A DNA stretch of 64,000 nucleotides from an uncultured Pelagibacteraceae bacterium (GTDB lineage Bacteria; Pseudomonadota; Alphaproteobacteria; Pelagibacterales; Pelagibacteraceae). The stretch is taken from NCBI GenBank assembly GCA_902610675.1, contig CACLWP010000002.1:24186-88185 (forward strand). The letters run 5' to 3'. A model generated the notes under the pieces. The model did not search any database. It saw only the letters and a program-made list of their open reading frames with translations, and was not told the origin of the DNA. Positions within the stretch are counted from its first letter, which is position 1. Every line of letters begins with the position of its first letter. This document shows, piece after piece, positions 41,630 through 50,923 of this stretch. A program made the translations under genes and the position numbers.

Positions 41630-42173
41630 TTGTTTTATATTTATTTATTAATCCTATTTGGAAAGCGGTAAATATAAATGTAATCGGTAATAGTCCCCAT
41701 ACTTTAAAATTTACCCAAAATTCTTCAGATTGGGTCCTCCAAACTATTTCGTTAAGTATTGCAAGGCCAATAAAGAAATATATCCATCTTTTATTTAATA
41801 CTTCCCATCCTTCATCAGTTAGTGAGACAGACTTACCCATTAGCTTTTTCAAAACAGGTTCATTTGTGAAGTACCCTCCAAATATAAGAGCAAATGCAAA
41901 TAAAATATTTATAATTGTTGGTTTAATATAAATAAAAATTGGGTTATCAAAATAAATTGTTAAGCCACCAAATAAAGTAATTAAAACTCCGCTTAGCAAT
42001 GTAACCTTTGGTATTTTTTTTTCTAAAAACCATACAATTGATAATGCAATTATTGTCGCAATAATAAATGGCGGAATAGCAATTTTTAAGTCTTTTCCAC
42101 TATCGTAATAGTAGTAAAAAAAAATTACTAGAGGTCCAAAATCTGTTAGAAACTTTAAAAAAGATTTGTTCAC
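41622..42173 (-). CDS. Intracellular septation protein A family (YciB)
   Basis: FLTDFGPLVIFFYYYYDSGKDLKIAIPPF...ALIFGGYFTNEPVLKKLMG...LNEIVWR. Confidence 0.9.
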   Translation of the reverse strand: MNKSFLKFLTDFGPLVIFFYYYYDSGKDLKIAIPPFIIATIIALSIVWFLEKKIPKVTLLSGVLITLFGGLTIYFDNPIFIYIKPTIINILFAFALIFGGYFTNEPVLKKLMGKSVSLTDEGWEVLNKRWIYFFIGLAILNEIVWRTQSEEFWVNFKVWGLLPITFIFTAFQIGLINKYKTNE

Positions 42174-42261
42174 AAGTAAGATATTAACATAAATAATATT
42201 TTCTCAAAAACTTTTAATTTTTCTTATTGATTTTTAGTTTTAAATACCCATACTAAACTCA

Positions 42262-42582
42262 ATGGCAATTCAAAAAGCTAAATTTTCAATTGGTGACATA
42301 GTGAAACATAAACACTTTGACTTCAGAGGTGTGATTTATGATGTTGATTTTGAGTTTAATAACTCTGAAGAATGGTATCAATCCATTCCAAAAAATGTAA
42401 GACCTAGAAAGGATCAGCCTTTTTATCATCTGTTAGCTGAAAATGATGAAATCACTTATGAGGCATATGTTTCAGAGCAAAATCTTTTAAATGACGATTC
42501 TGGCGAACCCATAAAACATCCTCTAATTGAGGAAATTTTCTCCGGAAAAAAAGGATCCAGCTATTTCAAGCTATCTAATTAG
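42262..42582 (+). CDS. hspQ: HspQ/YccV-like protein
   Basis: FSIGDIVKHKHFDFRGVIYDVDFEFNNSEEWYQ...QPFYHLLAE...AYVSEQNLL. Confidence 0.92.
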   Translation: MAIQKAKFSIGDIVKHKHFDFRGVIYDVDFEFNNSEEWYQSIPKNVRPRKDQPFYHLLAENDEITYEAYVSEQNLLNDDSGEPIKHPLIEEIFSGKKGSSYFKLSN

Positions 42583-42617
42583 ATAAATCACTTTTTTAAC
42601 ACATTTAGTTCAAACCT

Positions 42618-42648
42618 TTGACACAGCTATTTGTTTTATTAGGACAAT
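42618..42648 (+). promoter_or_regulatory. Possible sigma70-type promoter of a small RNA
   Basis: Perfect TTGACA at 42618-42623; weak -10 candidates TATTAG (42637-42642) or GACAAT (42643-42648), spacing non-ideal. Confidence 0.35.
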
Positions 42649-42649
42649 T

Positions 42650-42720
42650 CTGATCAAGAGTGCTACTTTTTTACCCTTCGTTATTATCTCCCTCTGCATT
42701 CTTGATCAGGCAGTTTTTTC
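42650..42720 (+). ncRNA. Candidate hairpin small RNA (or atypical long-loop terminator) downstream of hspQ
   Basis: 14-bp inverted repeat CTGATCAAGAGTGC (42650-42663) / GCATTCTTGATCAG (42696-42709), one G-U; 32-nt pyrimidine-rich loop, then GCAGTTTTTTC. Confidence 0.45.
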
Positions 42721-42760
42721 ATAATAAAAATCAAGAAATAAATTAAAAAAAATTATTTAT

Positions 42761-43468
42761 ATGTTTAAATATTTTGAACCAAGTAAAATTTTCTCAATAA
42801 CATCTAGAGCTCCTAAGTATGTTTTATTTTTATTTATAATAATTCTGTCGATAGGATTAACAGAGGCATTAATATTATCTCCTGAGGATTATAAACAAAG
42901 TCACTCTGTCAGAATTATGTATGTTCACGTACCAGCAGCTTGGATTTCACTAGGAATTTTTTCTGTTATAACTATTTTATCTATAGTCGGGTACATTTTT
43001 AAACTAAGGAATTTTTTTTTAATTGCAAAAAGTTTGGCACCTTCTGGATTAGTATTCAATATAATAGCTCTTGTTACGGGCTCGATATGGGGGAAACCTA
43101 CGTGGGGAACATGGTGGGCTTGGGACGCAAGAATAACCTCAATGTTAATATTAGCATTATTTTACTTAATGTATGTTCTTGCGTGGAGAATCTTTGAAGA
43201 TAACGATAAAGTATTTAAAGTTACATCAATTGTTACAATTTTGGGAATAATTAATGTTCCTATTATAAAGTACTCAGTAGATTGGTGGAATACATTGCAT
43301 CAACCAGCTTCAATCAACATACTATCGAAATCATCAATTGATATTTCAATGCTCTTTCCTTTATTAACAATGACTGCGGCATTTGCCCTATTTTCTCTAC
43401 TGATTTTTTTAATGAAATATAATACAGAACTGATAAAAATTAAAAATAAAGGGCTAGATAGATTATGA
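42761..43468 (+). CDS. ccmC: Heme exporter protein CcmC
   Basis: MYVHVPAAWISLGIF, GKPTWGTWWAWDARITSMLIL, NTLHQPAS. Confidence 0.96.
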   Translation: MFKYFEPSKIFSITSRAPKYVLFLFIIILSIGLTEALILSPEDYKQSHSVRIMYVHVPAAWISLGIFSVITILSIVGYIFKLRNFFLIAKSLAPSGLVFNIIALVTGSIWGKPTWGTWWAWDARITSMLILALFYLMYVLAWRIFEDNDKVFKVTSIVTILGIINVPIIKYSVDWWNTLHQPASINILSKSSIDISMLFPLLTMTAAFALFSLLIFLMKYNTELIKIKNKGLDRL

Positions 43469-43692
43469 TTGAAAGTTTATTTTTTATGAATGGATATGGA
43501 CAGTATGTTTGGTTAGCATTTTCATTCACTCTAGTAAGTTTTTTGACACTTTTTTTAATTATCAAAACGCAATACAATAAAGAAAAAAATAAATTTATAG
43601 CAAAATTTGGATCCTTAAACTCTGAGAAAGCTGCTTTTGCAAGATCTCAAAGTATTAATAAAGATATTTTGTCAAACACTTCGAGCATTTAA
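43465..43692 (+). CDS. ccmD: Heme exporter protein CcmD
   Basis: Small TM protein MNGYGQYVWLAFSFTLVSFLTLFLIIKTQ between ccmC and ccmE. Confidence 0.8.
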   Translation: MIESLFFMNGYGQYVWLAFSFTLVSFLTLFLIIKTQYNKEKNKFIAKFGSLNSEKAAFARSQSINKDILSNTSSI

Positions 43693-43702
43693 TTTCTGAA
43701 AA

Positions 43703-44122
43703 ATGTATGGGCGAAAAGTTAAATTAAGATTTTTTTTCGTATTACTAATATTAACGACATTAGGACTATCAGTTTTTTTGTTAATCAAGTCTTTGGAAGA
43801 AAATGTTATCTTCTTTAAATCTCCAACTGAAATTAAAACTTTGAGCGAAATTGATAAAAAAAAAATTAGAGTAGGTGGAATGGTCAAGAAAGACTCTATA
43901 ACCATAATTTCAAAAGAGTTAAAATTTATTGTTACAGACTTTAAAAATGAGATAAATGTGGTTTATTCTGGAGTTGTACCGAATCTTTTTGCTGAGGAAA
44001 AGGGAGTTGTCGCTGAGGGATATTTAAAAGATAAAAATTTTTTTTTAGCTACAAAAATTTTAGCTAAACATGATGAAAACTATATGCCACCAGAAGTTAA
44101 GGCTGCATTAGAGGAGAAATAA
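43703..44122 (+). CDS. ccmE: Cytochrome c maturation protein CcmE
   Basis: [49 protein letters not shown]. Confidence 0.95.
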   Translation: MYGRKVKLRFFFVLLILTTLGLSVFLLIKSLEENVIFFKSPTEIKTLSEIDKKKIRVGGMVKKDSITIISKELKFIVTDFKNEINVVYSGVVPNLFAEEKGVVAEGYLKDKNFFLATKILAKHDENYMPPEVKAALEEK

Positions 44123-44124
44123 AT

Positions 44125-46002
44125 TTGGCAAGTTTTATAGGTTCTTATTCGTTAGGTTTTGGACTTTTTTTTTCAATATTTATTATTTTTTTTTCAATCA
44201 TAAATTTAAAAAATTCTGAAGTTTTAGATAAAAAAATAATATCATTTACATTTATTCAATTTTTTTTTGTGTTTATTAGTTTCCTCGGATTAATAATATC
44301 ATTTATTATCTCAGATTTTAGTAATGAAACTGTTTTCAATCACTCTCACACAACTAAACCATTATTTTATAAAATTTCAGGAGCTTGGGGTAATCATGAG
44401 GGGAGTTTATTATTATGGTTGTTAGTACTAACTTTATTTATCTCAATTTTTTTGATGAAATCCAATCAACAGCCAACAAAATACAGAATTTTTACTTTGT
44501 TATTCCAACAAATAATAATAATTGGTTTTTTTGTTTTTTTGATCAAAACCTCAAGTCCATTTAATTATATTTTTCCAAAACCAAATGAAGGTTTAGGTTT
44601 GAATCCAATTCTACAAGATCCTGCTTTAGCAATTCACCCACCGATTTTATATTTAGGTTACGTAGGTTCTTCGATAATATTCTCATCTGCTCTAGGGGCT
44701 ATGGTCACAACACATGTCTCAAAAGAATGGGCAAAGCATATTAAACGATGGGTTTTAGCATCTTGGGTTTTTCTTACATTAGGAATTTTGCTTGGATCCA
44801 TTTGGGCATACTATGAATTAGGGTGGGGAGGTTTTTGGTTTTGGGACCCAGTTGAAAATGTATCTTTAATGCCATGGTTTGCACTAACAACTCTACTTCA
44901 TTGTATATTGGTTTTAGAAAAGAAAAAAATATTAACCTCATGGGCCATGATACTGTCAATAGCAACTTTTGCTTTAAGTATGAGTGGTACTTTTTTAGTA
45001 AGATCTGGAATTTTAAATTCTGTTCATACATTTGCTAATGATCCAGAGAGGGGTTTATTTATTTTAATTTTTCTTTTTACACTTATTTTTTTATCTATTT
45101 TTATTTTTATTTTTTTTCATTCAGAGGAGGAAAAAATAGAAAACAATTTTTTTTGGCTTAGCAAGGAGACATCTATTTTAGTTAATAATTGGTTTATGAT
45201 GTACTTTTTATCAGTTGTTTTAATAGGAACAATTTATCCAATATTTTTAGAAGTTATAACTGCAAACAAGATATCTGTTGGACCACCTTTTTACAATAAA
45301 CTTATAATACCCTTCCTAATACCATTTTTACTTGCTATGGCAATTGGACCAAAACTAAATTGGATCAAATCAGATTTTAAAGATAAGTTTTATATGATCA
45401 TATTTTTGATGATATCGTTTTTGTTATCAGCATTAATAATTAGAGAATTTAACATAAGTTTCCTGATTAATACAATTTTGGTTACTTCCGCTTTTTTTTT
45501 ATTTTTTTCTACTTTGAGAGAATTTTTTATCAAAAGATTAAAAAATTTATCTCAAAACATTGCTCATTTTGGTTTCAGTTTATTAATTTTAAGCATTATA
45601 TTTAATAATATTTTTTCTAATGAAGTAATTACTAATTTAAAAATTGGGGAAACTTTTAAGTCTGAAAAATTTATAATAAATTTTGAAAATATTAATCAAG
45701 AAAATGGAAAAAATTTCAAGGCAATTATAGGAAAATTTAATGTTCTATATACGGATGGTTCATCAGATACTCTTAATCCTGAGTTAAGGATATATAATCA
45801 ACCAAATATTATAACGAGTGAAGCTGACATTAAAACAAATTTGCTTACAGATAAGTTTATGACAATGAATTATGTTCAGAATCAGGAATATTTTAATATT
45901 AGATATCAAATTAAACCTTTTATGATTTGGATATGGATTTCAGTAATATTAATTAGTTTTGGAGGTCTTCTAAGCTTTTTTAAAAAAAGATATGAAATCT
46001 AA
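44125..46002 (+). CDS. ccmF: Heme lyase CcmF/NrfE family
   Basis: SGAWGNHEGSLLLWLL, GLNPILQDPALAIHPPILYLGYVG, YYELGWGGFWFWDPVENVSLMPWF. Confidence 0.96.
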   Translation: MASFIGSYSLGFGLFFSIFIIFFSIINLKNSEVLDKKIISFTFIQFFFVFISFLGLIISFIISDFSNETVFNHSHTTKPLFYKISGAWGNHEGSLLLWLLVLTLFISIFLMKSNQQPTKYRIFTLLFQQIIIIGFFVFLIKTSSPFNYIFPKPNEGLGLNPILQDPALAIHPPILYLGYVGSSIIFSSALGAMVTTHVSKEWAKHIKRWVLASWVFLTLGILLGSIWAYYELGWGGFWFWDPVENVSLMPWFALTTLLHCILVLEKKKILTSWAMILSIATFALSMSGTFLVRSGILNSVHTFANDPERGLFILIFLFTLIFLSIFIFIFFHSEEEKIENNFFWLSKETSILVNNWFMMYFLSVVLIGTIYPIFLEVITANKISVGPPFYNKLIIPFLIPFLLAMAIGPKLNWIKSDFKDKFYMIIFLMISFLLSALIIREFNISFLINTILVTSAFFLFFSTLREFFIKRLKNLSQNIAHFGFSLLILSIIFNNIFSNEVITNLKIGETFKSEKFIINFENINQENGKNFKAIIGKFNVLYTDGSSDTLNPELRIYNQPNIITSEADIKTNLLTDKFMTMNYVQNQEYFNIRYQIKPFMIWIWISVILISFGGLLSFFKKRYEI

Positions 46003-46510
46003 AGTCATTGCAATAACTTTAATATTATTTTTCTTAATTACTTTTGTGATTTTCTTTAAAGGTTTAAAAAACTCAAATGTATATACTCCCAGTTCAAATC
46101 AGGAAAAAGAAGTCCCATCATTTGAGTTAAAATCCTTTGAGGATAACACAAAAATTATTTCAGAAAAAACTTTTAAAACAAATCAGTACTATTTAATGAA
46201 CGTCTGGGCTTCATGGTGTATTCCATGTAGAGATGAACATAAATTTTTAATGGAATTAAAAAAAGATAAAAAAATAGAATTAATAGGGTTCAATTATAAA
46301 GATAACTTTAAAAATGCCACAAGTTTTTTAAAAGATCTGGGAAATCCTTACAATATAATTGTTTCAGACAAGGATGGTATTGCATCGATTAACTGGGGCG
46401 CTTATGGAGTTCCAGAAAGTTTTTTAATATATGAAAATAAAATTATTAAAAGATTTATTGGACCAATTAATGACGAGGATTTATTAGAGATTAAAAAAAT
46501 AATTAGATGA
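45992..46510 (+). CDS. ccmG: Thiol:disulfide interchange protein CcmG/DsbE
   Basis: NVWASWCIPCRDEHKFL, INWGAYGVPESFLI. Confidence 0.93.
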   Translation: MKSKVIAITLILFFLITFVIFFKGLKNSNVYTPSSNQEKEVPSFELKSFEDNTKIISEKTFKTNQYYLMNVWASWCIPCRDEHKFLMELKKDKKIELIGFNYKDNFKNATSFLKDLGNPYNIIVSDKDGIASINWGAYGVPESFLIYENKIIKRFIGPINDEDLLEIKKIIR

Positions 46511-46878
46511 GATTTGTTCATATATTTTTAATTGTAAGTATTATTTTAAATTTTAACTTCATAAAGGCAGATGAAATTAAAACTGAAAACAAAATAGCAA
46601 AAAATTTGAGATGTTTAATTTGTCAGGGTCAATCTGTATATGACTCAGATTCCGAATTTGCAATAAGTCTAAAATTGGTGATAAAAAATAAAATTCAAGA
46701 AGGTATGAGTGAAGAGCAAATATACAGTTTTTTAAAAATAAAATATGGAGAATGGATATTGTATGATCCAGTTTTTAATAAAAATACTTATTTTTTATGG
46801 CTATTGCCTATCTTGATATTCTTGGCAGGGGGTGCCATAATCATTAGAAGATTTTATAATAAAAATAATCTAGATTAG
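46507..46878 (+). CDS. ccmH: Cytochrome c maturation protein CcmH
   Basis: IAKNLRCLICQGQSVYDSDSEFA (LRCxxCQ), YGEWILYDPVFNKNTYFLWLLP. Confidence 0.94.
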   Translation: MRFVHIFLIVSIILNFNFIKADEIKTENKIAKNLRCLICQGQSVYDSDSEFAISLKLVIKNKIQEGMSEEQIYSFLKIKYGEWILYDPVFNKNTYFLWLLPILIFLAGGAIIIRRFYNKNNLD

Positions 46879-46883
46879 ATATC

Positions 46884-47393
46884 ATGATCTTAAAAAAAAT
46901 TTTTTTAGTTTTATTAATTTTGACTTTACCGTCAAAATTATTTGGAGATACTACAGTTGATAATAACAATCATCAATTAAACTTATATCTTGGAAATTTT
47001 GATTTTAGTGATGATAAGCAAAAAGCAACATTGTTAGGTTTTCAACATCAAGATGAAAATTTAAATAGAAACACATTTTTAGGTAATATTTCACCTATTA
47101 CTGGAGGGTTTGTAACAGAAAATTCCGCTGCATATTTTTACACAGGAGTAGAATGGAATATGGACATAGGTTCATTTTTTTTCACTCCAAGCTTCGCTCC
47201 TGGTCTTTATCATGAGGGTGATGGAAAGGATTTAGGACACGTTCTCGAATTTAAATCAGAAGTACAATTATCATATAAAACTACAGATACAACAAATTTT
47301 GCTGTATCATATAATCATGTATCTAATGCAAGCTTAGGAGATAAAAATCCTGGGGCAAATAGTTATATGTTTAATTTTCTCAAAAAGTTTTAG
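46884..47393 (+). CDS. PagL-like outer-membrane acyloxyacyl hydrolase (lipid A deacylase family)
   Basis: Signal peptide; FAVSYNHVSNASLGDKNPGANSYMFNF (PagL HxSN-type motif). Confidence 0.8.
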   Translation: MILKKIFLVLLILTLPSKLFGDTTVDNNNHQLNLYLGNFDFSDDKQKATLLGFQHQDENLNRNTFLGNISPITGGFVTENSAAYFYTGVEWNMDIGSFFFTPSFAPGLYHEGDGKDLGHVLEFKSEVQLSYKTTDTTNFAVSYNHVSNASLGDKNPGANSYMFNFLKKF

Positions 47394-47402
47394 TAATAAA
47401 TT

Positions 47403-48554
47403 ATGAATTTAAAAGATTGTCATAACTTTAAAGATTTTAGAAAATTAGCACAAAAGAAATTACCATCTCCAATTTTTCATTATATAGATGGTGCAGCTGA
47501 TGATGAAGTTACTTATGCAAGGAACACAAGTGCGTTTGATGATGTAGACTTAGTTCCTAATGTTTTAAGAGGTGTAGAAGATGTAGATTTATCAACTACG
47601 ATATTTGGTAAAAAATTAGATTTGCCGTTTTATCTTTCTCCAACAGCTTTACAAAGACTTTTTCACTATGATGGTGAAAGGGCAGTAGGAAAAGCAGCTA
47701 AAAAATTTAATACAATGTTTGGAGTTTCTGCTTTAGCAACAGTGAGTGTTGAGGAAATTTCCTCAATGGTTGATACTCCTAAAATGTTTCAGTTTTATTT
47801 TCATAAAGATAGAGGCCTAAATGACTCCTGCTTAGAGCGTGCGAAGGCAGCAAAATTTGATGTAATGGCTTTGACAGTAGACACAATTACTGGAGGAAAC
47901 CGAGAAAGAGATTTAAGAACAGGCTTTACATCTCCACCAAAATTAACATTATCAAGCCTGTTTAGTTTTGCTACTAAACCAATGTGGGGAATAAATTATT
48001 TAACAAAAGGGAAATTTGAATTACCTCATTTACAAGATTTTGTAAAAGAAGGTACAAGCACGAACTCTTCAATTGGTAATTATTTTTCTACGATGTTGGA
48101 TCAATCAATGAACTGGAATGATGCAGAAAAACTTTGTTCTCAATGGGGAGGTCATTTTGCTTTAAAAGGAGTGATGAGTGTTGAGGATGCAAAAAGAGCA
48201 GTTGACATTGGCTGTACAGGTATAATGGTATCAAATCATGGAGGAAGACAGCTTGATGGATCAAGGTCTCCTTTTGATCAGCTTGCAGAAATTGTTGATG
48301 CTGTTGGTGATAAGCTTGATGTAATATGTGAAGGTGGAATTCATAGAGGCACTCATATGCTTAAAGCATTATCATTAGGCGCTAAAGCATGTTCTGGTGG
48401 AAGATTATATCTTTATGCATTGGCCGCAGCAGGCCAAGCTGGAGTTGAAAGAGCTTTAGGGCAGTATAAGGCTGAGTTACAACGAGATATGAAACTCATG
48501 GGATGCACAAAGATAAGTGACCTAAATAGAAGTAATTTAAGATTTAGAAAATAA
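47403..48554 (+). CDS. FMN-dependent alpha-hydroxy acid dehydrogenase (LldD-like), copy 1
   Basis: IFHYIDGAADDE, ALTVDTITGGNRERDLRTGF, MVSNHGGRQLDGSRSPFDQL. Confidence 0.93.
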   Translation: MNLKDCHNFKDFRKLAQKKLPSPIFHYIDGAADDEVTYARNTSAFDDVDLVPNVLRGVEDVDLSTTIFGKKLDLPFYLSPTALQRLFHYDGERAVGKAAKKFNTMFGVSALATVSVEEISSMVDTPKMFQFYFHKDRGLNDSCLERAKAAKFDVMALTVDTITGGNRERDLRTGFTSPPKLTLSSLFSFATKPMWGINYLTKGKFELPHLQDFVKEGTSTNSSIGNYFSTMLDQSMNWNDAEKLCSQWGGHFALKGVMSVEDAKRAVDIGCTGIMVSNHGGRQLDGSRSPFDQLAEIVDAVGDKLDVICEGGIHRGTHMLKALSLGAKACSGGRLYLYALAAAGQAGVERALGQYKAELQRDMKLMGCTKISDLNRSNLRFRK

Positions 48555-48555
48555 A

Positions 48556-49707
48556 GTGAGTTTAAAGGATTGTTATAATTTTGAAGACTTTAGAAAATTA
48601 GCAAAAAAAAAATTACCTTCACCGATTTTTCATTATATAGATGGCGGTTCTGATGACGAGACAACTTTAAGAAGAAATACAAATTCATTTAACGAGTGTG
48701 ATTTAGTACCTAATATTCTTGCAAGTGTTGGCAAACCAGATTTATCCACTACTCTCTTTGGAAGAAAAATAGACATGCCAATATTTCTTTCACCAGCAGC
48801 TATGCAAAGACTTTATCATCCCGAAGGAGATAAAGCTTCAGCTAGAGCTGCTGAAAAATATGGTACTTTTTACAGCATGTCCTCTATGGGAAATAATTCT
48901 ATTGAGGAAATATCTAATATATCTAGTGGTCCTAAATTATTTCAACTTTATGTTCATAAAGACAGATCTATTTCAGATGATTTGATTGATAGGTCTAGAA
49001 GATCTGGTTTTGACGCAATGTGTTTAACAGTCGATACTTTAGTAGCAGGAAATAGAGAAAAAGATCACAGGACAGGTTTCACGACACCACCAAAATTAAC
49101 CTTACAAAGCTTATTAAGTTTTGCAATGAGACCTAGATGGGTATTCAATTATTTAACTGGTAAAAAATTTGAATTATCAAATGTTAAAAAAAAAACAGAC
49201 AAAGGAACAAACATCTCAAAGTCTGTCATCGAATATATCAATGAACAATATGACCCTGCAATGGGATGGAAGGATGCAGAGTATTGTGCAAAGAGGTGGA
49301 ATGGACCTTTTGCATTAAAAGGAGTTATGTCAATTGAAGATGCAAAACGAGCAATTGATATTGGTTGCACCGCTATAATGATTTCTAATCATGGAGGTAG
49401 ACAGCTGGATGGTTCACGATCGCCCTTTGATCAAGTAAAGGCGATTTCGGATGCTGTGGGTGATAAATTAGAAATAATTTTGGATGGAGGGGTTAGAAGA
49501 GGAACACATGTTTTAAAGGCTATTGCAGCAGGTGCAAAAGCGTGTAGTTTTGGAAAGATGTTTTTGTTCTCTTTGGCCGCAGGGGGGCAACAAGGTGTTG
49601 AACATTTACTTCAAAACATGCACGATGAGATTAATAGAAATATGGTTTTGATGGGTTGTAGAAATTTAAAAGAGTTGAATAGTTCAAAATTAATCTATAG
49701 AAAATAG
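48556..49707 (+). CDS. FMN-dependent alpha-hydroxy acid dehydrogenase (LldD-like), copy 2
   Basis: IFHYIDGGSDDE, LTVDTLVAGNREKDHRTGF, MISNHGGRQLDGSRSPFDQV; paralog of preceding gene, GTG start. Confidence 0.93.
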   Translation: MSLKDCYNFEDFRKLAKKKLPSPIFHYIDGGSDDETTLRRNTNSFNECDLVPNILASVGKPDLSTTLFGRKIDMPIFLSPAAMQRLYHPEGDKASARAAEKYGTFYSMSSMGNNSIEEISNISSGPKLFQLYVHKDRSISDDLIDRSRRSGFDAMCLTVDTLVAGNREKDHRTGFTTPPKLTLQSLLSFAMRPRWVFNYLTGKKFELSNVKKKTDKGTNISKSVIEYINEQYDPAMGWKDAEYCAKRWNGPFALKGVMSIEDAKRAIDIGCTAIMISNHGGRQLDGSRSPFDQVKAISDAVGDKLEIILDGGVRRGTHVLKAIAAGAKACSFGKMFLFSLAAGGQQGVEHLLQNMHDEINRNMVLMGCRNLKELNSSKLIYRK

Positions 49708-49717
49708 AGGGTAAATT

Positions 49718-50884
49718 ATGAAATTAGCTAAAAGTTTAGAGAGATTAGGTACAGAGTCTGCATTTACTGTTCTTGCGGAGGCAAAAAAACTAGAAGCTCA
49801 AGGAAAGCCTATGATTCATTTAGGATTAGGACAACCAGATTTTAAAACTCCTAAACATGTTGTTGAAGCAGCTAAGAAAGCGTTGGATGATGGACATCAT
49901 GGATATGTAATGTCAAATGGTATTCCTGAATGTCGTCAAGCTGTAACTAGATGGATTAAAAAACGCTATAATGTTGATATCGATTTTGAAAGAATTTTAA
50001 TCATGCCAGGTGGCAAACCAACAATGACTTACGCTATTCAGTGCTTTGGTGAACCAGGAGCAGAAATTATACACCCTACACCTGCTTTTCCAATTTATGA
50101 ATCAATGATTAATTATACAGGATCAACTTCAGTTCCATATGATCTAACAGAAAATAAAGATCTAAAATTTGATCCAGATAAAATATTATCTCTAATTACA
50201 GACAAAACGCGTTTGTTAATTCTGATTAATCCAAATAATCCAACCGGAAGCTTTGTAGAAAGAAAAGATATTGATGTTTTAGCTGATGGTCTTAAGAAAT
50301 ATCCACATGTAACAATACTTAGTGATGAGATTTATAGTAGACAAATTTTTGATGGAAAAGAAATGCCAACATTTTTTAATTATCCAGAGCTAAGAGAAAG
50401 ATTAATAGTGTTGGAAGGATGGAGCAAAGCTTATTCGATGACTGGATGGAGACTTGGTTGGAGTTTCTGGCCGCAACATTTAGTTCAACATGTTAACAAA
50501 TTGTTAATTAATAGTGTCTCATGTGTTAATGCTGCTGCTCAATTTGCAGGCATAGCTGCATTAGATGGTCCAGATGATTCAATAGATGCTATGATGGAAA
50601 AATTTACCCAAAGAAGGGATATAATTTATAAAGGTTTAAATGATTTACCAGGAGTGGAATGTAGTTTACCCGGTGGAGCTTTCTATGCATTTCCTAAAGT
50701 AATTGGAACAGGGATGAATGGAGCAGAGTTTGCTAGAAAGGCAATGCATGAAGCAGGAGTAGCAATAGTGCCAGGGTCAGCTTTTGGCGAAACCTGCCAA
50801 AATTATGTAAGATTCAGCTTTGCAGCTTCAAGAGATAATATTTCACAAGCTTTAGAAAACATAAAGAAAATGCTAACTAAATAA
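49718..50884 (+). CDS. Class I/II PLP-dependent aminotransferase
   Basis: MIHLGLGQPDFKTP, LINPNNPTGSF, LEGWSKAYSMTGWRLGW. Confidence 0.94.
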   Translation: MKLAKSLERLGTESAFTVLAEAKKLEAQGKPMIHLGLGQPDFKTPKHVVEAAKKALDDGHHGYVMSNGIPECRQAVTRWIKKRYNVDIDFERILIMPGGKPTMTYAIQCFGEPGAEIIHPTPAFPIYESMINYTGSTSVPYDLTENKDLKFDPDKILSLITDKTRLLILINPNNPTGSFVERKDIDVLADGLKKYPHVTILSDEIYSRQIFDGKEMPTFFNYPELRERLIVLEGWSKAYSMTGWRLGWSFWPQHLVQHVNKLLINSVSCVNAAAQFAGIAALDGPDDSIDAMMEKFTQRRDIIYKGLNDLPGVECSLPGGAFYAFPKVIGTGMNGAEFARKAMHEAGVAIVPGSAFGETCQNYVRFSFAASRDNISQALENIKKMLTK

Positions 50885-50923
50885 GCTGTATTTTTCTCTT
50901 AATCTTTATTAATATTCTCTAAT

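Noticed and set aside
43465-46878. Apparent incompleteness of the ccm system (no ccmA, ccmB, ccmI in window)
   Set aside because: These genes are often at separate loci in alphaproteobacteria; absence from one window is not evidence of loss.
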